From: JANQMY01 sp965227095
Lineage (GTDB): Bacteria > Pseudomonadota > Alphaproteobacteria > JANQMY01
Assembly: GCA_965227095.1 (NCBI GenBank)
Contig: CBDDFL010000002.1
Coordinates: 806,001 to 870,000 of the forward strand
DNA: 64,000 nt
Reading direction: 5' to 3'
This document shows, in pieces, positions 8,621 through 17,130 of this stretch. The notes under the pieces are model-generated. The model ran no database searches and was not told the DNA's origin. It worked only from the letters and a program-made list of their open reading frames with translations. How positions within the stretch are numbered: position 1 is the stretch's first letter; the number at the start of each line of letters is the position of its first letter. The position numbers and the translations under genes were made by a program.

Positions 8621-9286
8621 ATGCCTAGATTAACATTTTTACATACCGCGCAATCCAATGCCCGTCTGTTTGGCGCGTTGATCTTGAAACTCGCGCCTCA
8701 GTTGCAAGGTGCCGAAGAACCGACTCATCTGGTGAATGACGCGCTTCTCGCCCGTGCCATTGCAGAGGGGGGCGTATCGGATACGCTCAAGTCGGACCTC
8801 GCTGATACAGTGGGTGACGCATTTTCCGCTGGCACGGACCTGGTGGTGTGCACCTGCTCGACGCTGGGTCAGGCCGCGGAAGAGGTTGGAGAGCATCTTG
8901 GCAAGCCGGTCATGCGGATCGACCGTCCCATGGCGGAAGAAGCGGTGCGGACCGGTGGAAAAATTTTGGTGGCGGCGTGTGTGGCGACCACGGTGAAACC
9001 AACCACGCAGTTACTAGAGCAGATTGCCGCCGAGCAAGGCGAAACGGTCGATTTAAGTGTTCTGTTGATGCCAGATGCTTGGGCGCTGTTCGACGCAGGG
9101 CAAAAAGACGCCTATGAACGCGCGATTGCCGAAGAATTGAGGACGGTAGCGGCGGATTATTCCGCTATCGTTTTAGCGCAGGCTTCCATGGCTGGCGCAG
9201 AGCGGTATGGCCAGGACATTGCCACGCCCGTGCTGTCGAGCCCGGAATTAGGCGTCAAAAGAGCTTTAAATTGGCTTGCGCAATGA
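8621..9286 (+). CDS. Aspartate/glutamate racemase-like protein
   Basis: The 221-residue product resembles the Asp/Glu/hydantoin racemase superfamily. The first catalytic-cysteine region is visible as V-V-C-T-C-S-T-L-G (C77, C79). The equivalent of the second catalytic cysteine falls in V-L-A-Q-A-S-M-A, which has no cysteine, so a two-base racemase mechanism is doubtful. A one-cysteine activity, such as a decarboxylase or isomerase in the same superfamily, or a non-enzymatic role is possible. It is divergent from gcdH and stands alone before the SapC gene, with a gap of 100 bases. The substrate is unknown. Confidence 0.68.
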   Translation: MPRLTFLHTAQSNARLFGALILKLAPQLQGAEEPTHLVNDALLARAIAEGGVSDTLKSDLADTVGDAFSAGTDLVVCTCSTLGQAAEEVGEHLGKPVMRIDRPMAEEAVRTGGKILVAACVATTVKPTTQLLEQIAAEQGETVDLSVLLMPDAWALFDAGQKDAYERAIAEELRTVAADYSAIVLAQASMAGAERYGQDIATPVLSSPELGVKRALNWLAQ

Positions 9287-9386
9287 CCTCCAGATCCCAC
9301 GGCAAATTGACGTGTAGGAAACAGGGACAACTGCTGGTAAAACCCCGTCAGGACACTAGATTGACATCGGAAAGGTTTGAGTAGCT

Positions 9387-10148
9387 GTGGCAGATCAAGA
9401 ACAAGCCCAACAAGAATCCCCTCAGGGACCTCCATTTTACAAACGGCCCGAGGTATTGCGCCCGGAAGCCCATGCCAATTTGGGCATTAATGGGTCAAAA
9501 CGGACTTTTAAATTCGCCAAGGATGCAAGCTTTGTGGCGGTCAATGGCGCCGAATTTGAAATGGCTTCCAAGCATTATCCGGTCATTTTCTCCAGCGGTG
9601 CCGATGTGGTGCCCATTGCTGTTTTTGGACTGGGCGACCGTGGCAACCTCTATGTGAATAAAAAGGGTGCATGGGAGAAAGATCACTACATTCCAGAATA
9701 TGTTCGACGGTACCCCTTCATCTTTATGCAGACAAATGCGGAAACCCAGGAATTCGCCTTAAGTGTCGATATGGGGGATGATGAAGTCGTTGCCGAGCAT
9801 GCCGAGCAACCGTTTTTTCTGAACGGTAACCCGACCGAATTTACGAACCGCGCATTGGAATTTTGCAAAACCTTCCATCAGCAGCATGTGGCGACGCAGA
9901 ATTTTGTGAAGTTCCTGCAAGAAAACGAGCTGCTTACGGAGCGCCATGCGGAATACACGCCGCCGAATAATCAGACGGTCCCAATCGCAAATTTCCTGGC
10001 TGTTGACGAAGAAAAATTTAATGACCTTTCAGATGCGGTGTTCGGTGAAATTCGTAAGCGCGGCTATTTAAGGCCAATTTGCGGCCACCTGTCATCGCTG
10101 ATCAATTTCTCTCGCACCTATGAACGGGCGGCAGGGATTAGAACCTAA
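9387..10148 (+). CDS. SapC family protein
   Basis: This 253-residue protein has the SapC pattern, with Y-K-R-P-E-V-L near the N-terminus, a V-P-I-A-V-F-G-L strand, Y-I-P-E-Y-V-R-R-Y-P-F and a C-terminal R-P-I-C-G-H. SapC was named from a Campylobacter S-layer locus, but in alphaproteobacteria these proteins often accompany TonB receptors or halogenases, and their role is unknown. No such partner is nearby. The start is GTG at 9387. The RND adaptor gene begins five bases after its stop, so it may head an operon with the efflux pump. There is no signal peptide, so a cytosolic location is expected. Confidence 0.8.
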   Translation: MADQEQAQQESPQGPPFYKRPEVLRPEAHANLGINGSKRTFKFAKDASFVAVNGAEFEMASKHYPVIFSSGADVVPIAVFGLGDRGNLYVNKKGAWEKDHYIPEYVRRYPFIFMQTNAETQEFALSVDMGDDEVVAEHAEQPFFLNGNPTEFTNRALEFCKTFHQQHVATQNFVKFLQENELLTERHAEYTPPNNQTVPIANFLAVDEEKFNDLSDAVFGEIRKRGYLRPICGHLSSLINFSRTYERAAGIRT

Positions 10149-10153
10149 ACACT

Positions 10154-11293
10154 ATGACCGACACTTCCCCCGACGACATCCAAACCGGGCCCCGTTTAGG
10201 GGCGCGACTTTTAGTGGCCTTGGGCGTCGTTGGGGCCATCGGCCTTGCCGTTTATTTCTATGCCGGAAATGGCGGCTCCGGTGGCGGTGCGCGATCGCGA
10301 GCGGTCCCTGTTGAGGTCGCTCAAGTGCGCAAGGCTGAGTTTGCGGATGTGTTGGAGGCGATCGGGACAGCACAAGCGAAGGAATCCGTTACCGTCACGG
10401 CGAAGACAACAGAGATTGTTCGCAAGATTCACTTTCAAGACGGCGCCCGAGTCAAGATGGACGATATTCTGGCGGAACTCACCGCCGGTATTGAAGCTGC
10501 CGAACTTGATGAAGCCTATGCCGAACTTGAAGGTGCTGAAAAAGAGCTTCGCTTGGGGCAAAGCCTTGTCGACCGGGGGACGGCGGCGAAAGCAACCTTA
10601 GTCGCTTTACGGGCGGATCGCGATGCGGCAGCCGCGCGTGTGAATGCCCTTAAGGCACGTCTGGCGGACAAGCTGATCTTAGCGCCGTTTGATGGCGTGC
10701 TCGGCCTTCGGCTGATCAGCCCCGGCACATTGGTTCAGCCCGGAGATAAGATCACAACACTTGCCGACATTTCTCTTATCAAAGCAGACTTCTCGATCCC
10801 CGAGACTTTCTTGTCCGCGCTTAAGGTGGGACAGAAAATAGAGGCCAAAAGTGCGGCCTATCAGGGGCGCCATTTTGAAGGTGTCGTGGCGGCAATTGAT
10901 ACACGGGTAGATCCCGTGACGAGATCCGTGATGGTGCGGGCGGAAATACCAAACGAAGACGGATCGCTGCTTCCGGGCATGCTTTTGACGATTGATCTGC
11001 GCAGCAACATACACACGTCGCTCGCGGTGCCGGAACAATCCATCGTACCGATCGTCGATCGCAAATATGTTTACGTCGTGTCGCCTGACGAAATACCGGA
11101 ACTTCGCGAAGTGATCATTGGGCGGCGACGGCCTGGGGTCGTTGAAATTACGGAAGGCGTGTCGGAAGGGGACTATGTGGTGACGCTGGGCACCCATCGC
11201 ATCCGAGACGACCAGCCGGTCAAAGTTCAAAACGAGGATTTTCCCCGACAGCAAGCGCCCGACAATTCAAGCAATGAGGCCGGCGCCTCATGA
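10154..11293 (+). CDS. RND efflux periplasmic adaptor (HlyD/MFP family)
   Basis: The 379-residue protein would link the inner-membrane pump encoded next to an outer-membrane channel. It has one N-terminal membrane anchor (about 17-37) and no lipobox. A barrel-sandwich (lipoyl-like) segment begins around residue 75 with V-R-K-I-H-F-Q-D-G-A-R-V. A short coiled-coil hairpin (about 110-165) and the matching second lipoyl half (L-A-P-F-D-G-V-L-G) follow, then beta-barrel and membrane-proximal domains. Its stop overlaps the pump start by ATGA, which indicates coupled translation. No TolC-like gene lies in the window, so the channel is probably encoded elsewhere. Confidence 0.9.
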   Translation: MTDTSPDDIQTGPRLGARLLVALGVVGAIGLAVYFYAGNGGSGGGARSRAVPVEVAQVRKAEFADVLEAIGTAQAKESVTVTAKTTEIVRKIHFQDGARVKMDDILAELTAGIEAAELDEAYAELEGAEKELRLGQSLVDRGTAAKATLVALRADRDAAAARVNALKARLADKLILAPFDGVLGLRLISPGTLVQPGDKITTLADISLIKADFSIPETFLSALKVGQKIEAKSAAYQGRHFEGVVAAIDTRVDPVTRSVMVRAEIPNEDGSLLPGMLLTIDLRSNIHTSLAVPEQSIVPIVDRKYVYVVSPDEIPELREVIIGRRRPGVVEITEGVSEGDYVVTLGTHRIRDDQPVKVQNEDFPRQQAPDNSSNEAGAS

Positions 11294-14200
11294 TCCTGTC
11301 TGATACAGCGGTACGTCGTCCGGTCTTTGCGACTGTGCTCAGTCTGCTGTTGGTCGCCTTTGGGATCCTATCGTTTTATCAACTGCCTCTGCGAGAGTTG
11401 CCGGATGTTGATCCCCCCATTGTCTCGGTAGAAACGATCTATCGTGGCGCGTCCTCAAATGTGGTCGAAACGCGCGTCACGCAGATGGTGGAAGATTCAA
11501 TCAGCGGCCTAGAGGGCGTGGACACGATTTCATCCACCAGCCGTGACGGACGATCCAGCGTCGTCATACAGTTTAACCTCAACAGAGATATTGAAGCGGC
11601 GGCGAATGACGTGCGCAGCGCGGTTTCACGGATCACCGAACAACTGCCCGACGAAGCGGAGCTTCCTGAAGTCAGTAAGTTCGATGCCGATAGCAGCGCA
11701 ATCATGTGGCTCAACCTTGTATCGGACAGAATGACCAATGTGGAGCTTGGCGATTTTGCCGAACGCTATGTTGTCGATCGCCTCTCCGTGATCGAGGGGG
11801 TGGCGCGGGTTCGACTTGGTGGCGGGGGCCTCCGATACGCCATGCGCATCTGGCTGGACCGCAAAGCGTTGGCCGCTCGGGGGCTCACCGTCGCAGACAT
11901 TGAGAGCGCTCTTCGGCGGGAAAACGTAGAACTTCCGGCGGGGTCAATTGAATCGAAGGACCGCGATTTTACAGTCCGTCTCGAGCGCGGATATCAAACG
12001 CGTGATGATTTTGCCAACCTGCCCCTGACGCGAGGTCTAGATGGACATATCGTTCGCCTCGGTGAAGTGGCGGATGTACGGATTGGGACCGAAGACGAGC
12101 GCTACTTTTTTCGCGGAAATCGCGTGCCCCAAGTCGGCCTTGGTATCGTTAAGCAGTCTCGGGCAAATACGCTAGCGACAGCGCGGGCGGTAAAAGCAGA
12201 ACTAGAACGTATCCGCGCAGTGCTGCCCGAGGGGACGCAGCTTTACCAAAGTTTCGATTCGTCTTTGTTTATCGAGGAAGCAATCGAAGAAGTGTACTTC
12301 ACCCTGTCGATCGCCATGGGGTTGGTGATCTTGGTGATTTACCTGTTTCTTGGAAATATTCGAACGGCGCTCATTCCCGCCGTCACTGTGCCGGTCTGCC
12401 TGATCGCGTCCTTTAGCGTCATGGCGGCCCTGGGGCTGTCCATCAACCTGTTAACGTTGTTGGCGTTGGTTTTGTCGATCGGATTGGTTGTCGATGACTC
12501 GATTGTTGTGCTTGAGAATGTTCAGCGGCGAATAGATTCGGGCGAACCGCCCTTGGTTGCTGCGTTTCGTGGTGCGCGGCAAGTTGGCTTTGCGGTGATC
12601 GCCACAACGGCGGTGATTATTTCCGTCTTTGTACCAATAATGTTTTTGCCGGGCGATATCGGCCGGCTTTTCTCGGAGCTGGCCGTCGCCGTGACCGCGG
12701 CGGTCGTTTTTTCAAGTTTTGTCGCGCTTACGCTGACGCCCATGATGTGCTCGAAGCTTCTAAAAACGGGGCAGGACAAACGGCGCCTGTCACAGGCAAC
12801 GGATAGGTTCTTTCAACGTGCCCAATCCCTGTACATCCGTGCCTTGGAACGCGTTGTAAAAGCGCCAATCCTAGCTCTTGTGACGGTTGTCGGCACGATT
12901 GGCCTAAGTGTCGCTTTGTTCCAAGCCCTGCCGTCGGAGCTCGCGCCCAGAGAAGATCGGGGGTCCTTCTTCGCGTTTATGGCCGGACCGCCAGGGGCCA
13001 GTTTCGACTATTCGGTCAGCCAGATGAACCAGGTCGAGGAGATACTTCGTCCCTATACGGAATCTGGGGAAATCCAACGCGCTTTGGCACGCGTGCCGGG
13101 GTCGTTCTCATCGACCGAGGATTACAGTACCGGATTTGTGATTATCAATCTGGACCATTGGGATAATCGGGACCGCGATGCATTCGCCCTGATCAACGAA
13201 CTCAATGGGAAGTTCGCTCAATTGCCCGGCGTGCGCATGTTTGCGATGATGAGCTCGAGTTTTGGCCGCCGCGGTCAGTCAAGCCGGCCTGTCCAATTCG
13301 TCATCGGCGGCGGCACATATGAAGAGCTGGCGGCCTGGCGCGATGTCATGCTTGAACGAGTGTCGAAGCATCCGGGGTTTTTGGGGCTCGATGCCGATTT
13401 GGAAGAAAAAACACCCCAGCTGAAAGTTGAGATTGATCCGATCCGTGCGTCGGATTTAGGCGTTTCCGTTGAAACAGTGGGGCAAACACTCAGCACGATG
13501 TTGGGGTCGCGGCGTGTGACGACATACCAAGATCGTGGCGAAGAATATGATGTCATCCTTCAGGTTCGGCGGGAAGACCGGCAACAGCCTACGGATCTGA
13601 CGAATATTTATGTGCGATCCGAGCGGACCGGCGAGCTTATCCCCCTGACCAACCTGGTGATAATCAAGGACCAAGCGGGAGCAAGCGATTTAAGGCGCTT
13701 CAACCGGATGCGTGCGGTGACGTTGAGCGCATCGCTCGCGCCTGGCTTTCAATTGGGAGAGGCCCTGTCGTTTCTTGAAGAAACGGCCCGTGAGACATTA
13801 CCCGCGAATGCATCAGTTGACTACCAAGGTGAATCGCGAACCTTTAAAACATCTGGATCGGCGATATTTTTCACTTTTGGACTGGCCTTGCTGATCGTTT
13901 TTCTGGTGCTGGCCGCGCAGTTTGAGAGCTTTATTCATCCATTCGTCATTATGCTGACAGTCCCCATTGGGGTCGCGGGTGCCTTGCTCGGTCTTTACAT
14001 ATCCGGCAATTCGCTCAATATATATAGTCAGATTGGTATCGTGATCCTCATTGGCCTGTCAGCCAAGAACGGGATTCTGATCATCGAATTCGCTAATCAG
14101 CTGCGCGACGAAGGCTATGAGCTGTACGATGCGTTGATGCAGGCGGCCGGGACACGCTTGCGTCCGATCATTATGACAGGGTTGTCGACCGCCGTCGGGG

Positions 14201-14421
14201 CAACGCCCTTGGTTCTTGCATCTGGCGCGGGATCCGCCAGCCGCCAAACCATCGGTATTGTAATCTTTTTTGGTGTCACGTTTGCGACCATTTTTACCTT
14301 GTTCGTCGTGCCGGTCTTCTACAATCTGCTGGCGCGCTATACACGGTCACCGCAGGCTGTTGCGCGCGAATTGGAAGCTACGGAAAAATCGTCGGCGCCG
14401 ACAATTGCGCCGGGTGAATAA
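11290..14421 (+). CDS. RND multidrug efflux permease (AcrB/MexB-like)
   Basis: The 1043-residue protein is a full-length, two-fold repeated RND pump that exports hydrophobic compounds using proton flow. It has the N-terminal helix, the large periplasmic loop, and the paired proton-relay aspartates in helix 4 (G-L-V-V-D-D-S-I-V-V-L-E-N). The helix 10 lysine motif G-L-S-A-K-N-G-I-L-I-I-E-F-A shows that the relay is complete. Domain order and length match the HAE-1 group. It is translationally coupled to the adaptor gene. An alpha/beta hydrolase gene follows after 33 bases. Substrates cannot be predicted, and no local regulator of the TetR or MarR type is present. Confidence 0.93.
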   Translation: MILSDTAVRRPVFATVLSLLLVAFGILSFYQLPLRELPDVDPPIVSVETIYRGASSNVVETRVTQMVEDSISGLEGVDTISSTSRDGRSSVVIQFNLNRDIEAAANDVRSAVSRITEQLPDEAELPEVSKFDADSSAIMWLNLVSDRMTNVELGDFAERYVVDRLSVIEGVARVRLGGGGLRYAMRIWLDRKALAARGLTVADIESALRRENVELPAGSIESKDRDFTVRLERGYQTRDDFANLPLTRGLDGHIVRLGEVADVRIGTEDERYFFRGNRVPQVGLGIVKQSRANTLATARAVKAELERIRAVLPEGTQLYQSFDSSLFIEEAIEEVYFTLSIAMGLVILVIYLFLGNIRTALIPAVTVPVCLIASFSVMAALGLSINLLTLLALVLSIGLVVDDSIVVLENVQRRIDSGEPPLVAAFRGARQVGFAVIATTAVIISVFVPIMFLPGDIGRLFSELAVAVTAAVVFSSFVALTLTPMMCSKLLKTGQDKRRLSQATDRFFQRAQSLYIRALERVVKAPILALVTVVGTIGLSVALFQALPSELAPREDRGSFFAFMAGPPGASFDYSVSQMNQVEEILRPYTESGEIQRALARVPGSFSSTEDYSTGFVIINLDHWDNRDRDAFALINELNGKFAQLPGVRMFAMMSSSFGRRGQSSRPVQFVIGGGTYEELAAWRDVMLERVSKHPGFLGLDADLEEKTPQLKVEIDPIRASDLGVSVETVGQTLSTMLGSRRVTTYQDRGEEYDVILQVRREDRQQPTDLTNIYVRSERTGELIPLTNLVIIKDQAGASDLRRFNRMRAVTLSASLAPGFQLGEALSFLEETARETLPANASVDYQGESRTFKTSGSAIFFTFGLALLIVFLVLAAQFESFIHPFVIMLTVPIGVAGALLGLYISGNSLNIYSQIGIVILIGLSAKNGILIIEFANQLRDEGYELYDALMQAAGTRLRPIIMTGLSTAVGATPLVLASGAGSASRQTIGIVIFFGVTFATIFTLFVVPVFYNLLARYTRSPQAVARELEATEKSSAPTIAPGE

Positions 14422-14454
14422 ACAAACAACATTTGGGTAGGAAGGTAATCGGCA

Positions 14455-15336
14455 ATGAACACGGCCGCAAAGACATATACGGATCAGTTTTTCACGAGCT
14501 CGGATGGCCTGAAGCTCCACTATCGCGACTATGGGGATCGATTGTCTGAAAACGTTCCGGTCATCTGCCTGCCGGGCTTGACCCGAAACGCGCGGGATTT
14601 TGAAGATCTGGCCGAAAAGCTTGCGCCGTCTCGACGGGTTATTTGTTTCGAGCTGCGGGGGCGTGGTGATAGTCAGTATGATGAAAATATGTCCAACTAC
14701 CAACCCAATGTTTATGTGGCGGATGTTCTGGCGCTCATGGCCGCTGCCAATGTACACAAAGCGGTGTTCATCGGCACGTCGTTGGGGGGCATACTAACCA
14801 TGGCGTTGGGCCCGACACGGCCCGGGGCGATCGCCGGCGCCATTCTGAATGATGTCGGTCCGGAGCTTGATCCCAAAGGTCTCGCCCGTATCGGGGGATA
14901 TGTGGGCAAGATGGCGCCTCCCGCCACATGGGATGAGGCCGTCCAACAACTCAAATCGGCAAATGATGGTGTCTATCCGGGATTTTCGGATCAAGATTGG
15001 CGTTTGATGGCAGAACGGACGTTCAATCGGGATGATGCCGGTAATCCTTGTCCGGCATACGACCCAAAAATCGGAGATGCCCTCCGGTCAGGCGGGGCGC
15101 CTGCGGATCTTTGGCCCGCCTTTAGGTCGCTCGGGCAAATCCCGACATTGGCCATTCGCGGTGGCATCAGTGACCTTCTGTCTGACGACATTCTGAAGAA
15201 AATGGCCGCTGAGCACGCAAAACTGGAGACCTTGACCGTTCCGGAGGTCGGCCATGTGCCCCTATTGGAGCGTGAGCCGAGTTTTGGTGCGATTGAGACC
15301 TTTTTGGCCGCCCGCGACGCCGAAAACCGCCATTAA
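14455..15336 (+). CDS. Alpha/beta hydrolase
   Basis: This 293-residue protein is a serine alpha/beta hydrolase. The oxyanion region is C-L-P-G-L-T-R-N, the nucleophile elbow is G-T-S-L-G-G, and the catalytic histidine lies in V-G-H-V-P-L-L-E near the C-terminus. It resembles the broad group that includes esterases and 3-oxoadipate enol-lactonases, but no sequence feature fixes the substrate. An AGGAAGG ribosome-binding site precedes the ATG at 14455. It lies 33 bases after the RND pump on the same strand, so it may be carried on that transcript, which does not by itself imply a shared role. Confidence 0.82.
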   Translation: MNTAAKTYTDQFFTSSDGLKLHYRDYGDRLSENVPVICLPGLTRNARDFEDLAEKLAPSRRVICFELRGRGDSQYDENMSNYQPNVYVADVLALMAAANVHKAVFIGTSLGGILTMALGPTRPGAIAGAILNDVGPELDPKGLARIGGYVGKMAPPATWDEAVQQLKSANDGVYPGFSDQDWRLMAERTFNRDDAGNPCPAYDPKIGDALRSGGAPADLWPAFRSLGQIPTLAIRGGISDLLSDDILKKMAAEHAKLETLTVPEVGHVPLLEREPSFGAIETFLAARDAENRH

Positions 15337-15438
15337 TCGGCCACAAATTGCCACAATCCCTTCATTGCCTATTCAGGCTGGCTCGCCCATGATAGGGCGG
15401 TTTTGGTGAAATGTTGCTGTGACAAAGGAGGGTAGGCC

Positions 15439-16092
15439 ATGGAAGAAGGCCAAGCTGTTGTCAGCGCAGTCGCGCTGATGCTGGGCGCGTCCTGGGCGAG
15501 TGGGATCAATCTTTACGCAGCAATCTTGGCGCTCGGCCTGATGGGCGCGACCGGGTCCATTGACCTGCCACCCACATTGGAAATTGTGGAAAGTCCCGTG
15601 GTGATCATGGCGGCGGGCGTCATGTATGTGATTGAATTTTTCGCGGACAAAGTGCCAGGGGTCGATACCGGGTGGGATGCGCTGCACACCTTTGTGCGCA
15701 TCCCTGGCGGGGCCATGCTGGCGGCGGCGGCTGTGGGCGAAACCGACCCCTCGATCCAAGTGGCGGCCTTCTTGCTGGGCGGCAGCATGTCGGCGGTGTC
15801 TCACGCCACGAAAGCCGGATCGCGCATTGTGGTGAACACATCGCCTGAACCGTTCACCAATATTGGGCTGTCATTGTCGGAAGACGTGGCCGTGTTTACG
15901 GGCATGTGGGCCGCATTGAATTATCCGCTGCTGTTTATCGGATTGATGATCGCCTTTGTGGCCTTTGCTATTTGGCTGTTGCCGAAAATCTGGCGCGGCG
16001 TGAAACGCGTATTTGCATGGATCGTGCGGCTGTTTGGCGGCGGCAAGGAAGAAAAGGAATCAGCTGCCGGCGGTACAGGCGGCAGCGGATAA
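15439..16092 (+). CDS. DUF4126 membrane protein
   Basis: The 217-residue product matches the DUF4126 pattern: an N-terminal A-S-G-I-N-L-Y-A helix, V-I-E-F-F-A-D-K-V-P-G-V-D, a helix with G-S-M-S-A-V-S-H-A-T-K-A-G, and N-T-S-P-E-P. About five hydrophobic helices predict an inner-membrane protein. The C-terminus is basic and then Gly/Glu-rich (G-G-G-K-E-E-K-E) and probably cytosolic. The function of the family is unknown. A near-perfect AAAGGAGGG ribosome-binding site precedes the start. It ends just before a strong hairpin shared with the convergent lipoprotein gene. Confidence 0.82.
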   Translation: MEEGQAVVSAVALMLGASWASGINLYAAILALGLMGATGSIDLPPTLEIVESPVVIMAAGVMYVIEFFADKVPGVDTGWDALHTFVRIPGGAMLAAAAVGETDPSIQVAAFLLGGSMSAVSHATKAGSRIVVNTSPEPFTNIGLSLSEDVAVFTGMWAALNYPLLFIGLMIAFVAFAIWLLPKIWRGVKRVFAWIVRLFGGGKEEKESAAGGTGGSG

Positions 16093-16094
16093 AC

Positions 16095-16128
16095 AAAAAA
16101 GCGCCGGGCGAGTGTTCGCACCGGCGCT
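16095..16128 (-). terminator. Rho-independent terminator for the minus-strand lipoprotein gene
   Basis: AGCGCCGG (16100-16107) and CCGGCGCT (16121-16128) pair perfectly, and the loop holds a further GCGA/TCGC stem. Read on the minus strand the hairpin is followed by a run of six T, the form of an intrinsic terminator for the gene ending at 16151. On the plus strand the T-run is poor, although the hairpin may still protect the DUF4126 transcript end. Confidence 0.8.
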
Positions 16129-16150
16129 GTGTCTTCGTTGTTAAGTTGAT

Positions 16151-16909
16151 CTAGTTTTCCGGGTCAACGGTGTTGTCGGTAATGGTCACGTCTTTCGGCA
16201 AGGTGAAATGTACCTCGTCGACCTCAATACCGGCGACGACGGTGGTTGCCTCCCGCTCGGATTGAAGGCCACCCAGCGATCCCGATTCGGCCAACGCGAT
16301 GCCTTTCCAGATACACTCTTGGCCGCCGCTCAGTGGAACGTCCCACAGCTCACACGTTTGCTCCGCCACAAAGTCCGTGCCGAGTCGTTTGGCGCCGGTT
16401 GCTTCCAATAGCTGTTTCGACATTTGGGTCATTTCGTCCTCGGACAGGCCCTTAAAGAAACCAACGCCTGGATTCTTTGTTTTGACAGCTTGGTTTGTCT
16501 TTACATCGATCGTGTAAATCACATCCGGAGTTGAAATCAGCCTTTCTTCAACTTCTTGAGCAACGCCCATCAGGTTTAAGGTCGCCTTGGTATAGCGCGC
16601 TTCTTTCACGCCCCAATCGTCCCAATAAACTTTCTCGGTTCCGGACCGCATCCCTTCTAATCGGTACTCGATAACGCCGGACTTAATCTGGTATCGCTTG
16701 AAGCCTTCGTAGCCCGAGAAATCCACAGGCTCACCGGGTTCTGCCGCGGGTGCCGGCGTGGGAGCCGCCGCTATATCCTCTGCCGATTGGACCTCAGGTG
16801 CCGGTGCCTCTGTGTCCGACGTGGCCGTTGTGGTTTCTTCGCTACAGGCGGCAAGAAAGAGCGCCACGCTGCTCACCACGGCAAATTTAGAGACTGTATT
16901 CTGCACCAT
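16151..16909 (-). CDS. Predicted lipoprotein of unknown function
   Basis: I do not recognise this 252-residue protein. It begins with a signal peptide and a lipobox ending F-L-A-A-C (C22), followed by a low-complexity Thr/Ala/Pro/Glu linker to about residue 60 and then a folded domain. That domain contains Y-W-D-D-W-G, T-I-D-V-K-T and two cysteines in T-C-E-L-W-D and E-C-I-W-K-G that could form a disulfide. The start at 16909 has AGGGGG upstream. It is divergent from the alpha-2-macroglobulin gene, with a 221-base gap that must hold both promoters, so a shared envelope role is possible but unproven. Confidence 0.7.
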   Translation of the reverse strand: MVQNTVSKFAVVSSVALFLAACSEETTTATSDTEAPAPEVQSAEDIAAAPTPAPAAEPGEPVDFSGYEGFKRYQIKSGVIEYRLEGMRSGTEKVYWDDWGVKEARYTKATLNLMGVAQEVEERLISTPDVIYTIDVKTNQAVKTKNPGVGFFKGLSEDEMTQMSKQLLEATGAKRLGTDFVAEQTCELWDVPLSGGQECIWKGIALAESGSLGGLQSEREATTVVAGIEVDEVHFTLPKDVTITDNTVDPEN

Positions 16910-17130
16910 CACACCCCCTGTGATACTGGATTTACGGAGCTTTTGGCCATGCTGCCTTGCCAGCCGTATCCTGTCCAGCTTTCTAAGCGCGTCACATAGC
17001 TGCCCTATTGTCGCCGAAAACCGGGTCGAGTGTCCAATGACAAGGGAGTGTCACGAATTGCTGGGCGGATTGGCCCGGTGTAGGGTGCTGACTCAAAAGG
17101 GTGTCGTTGTAACGGGAGAGGTAACGTGCC

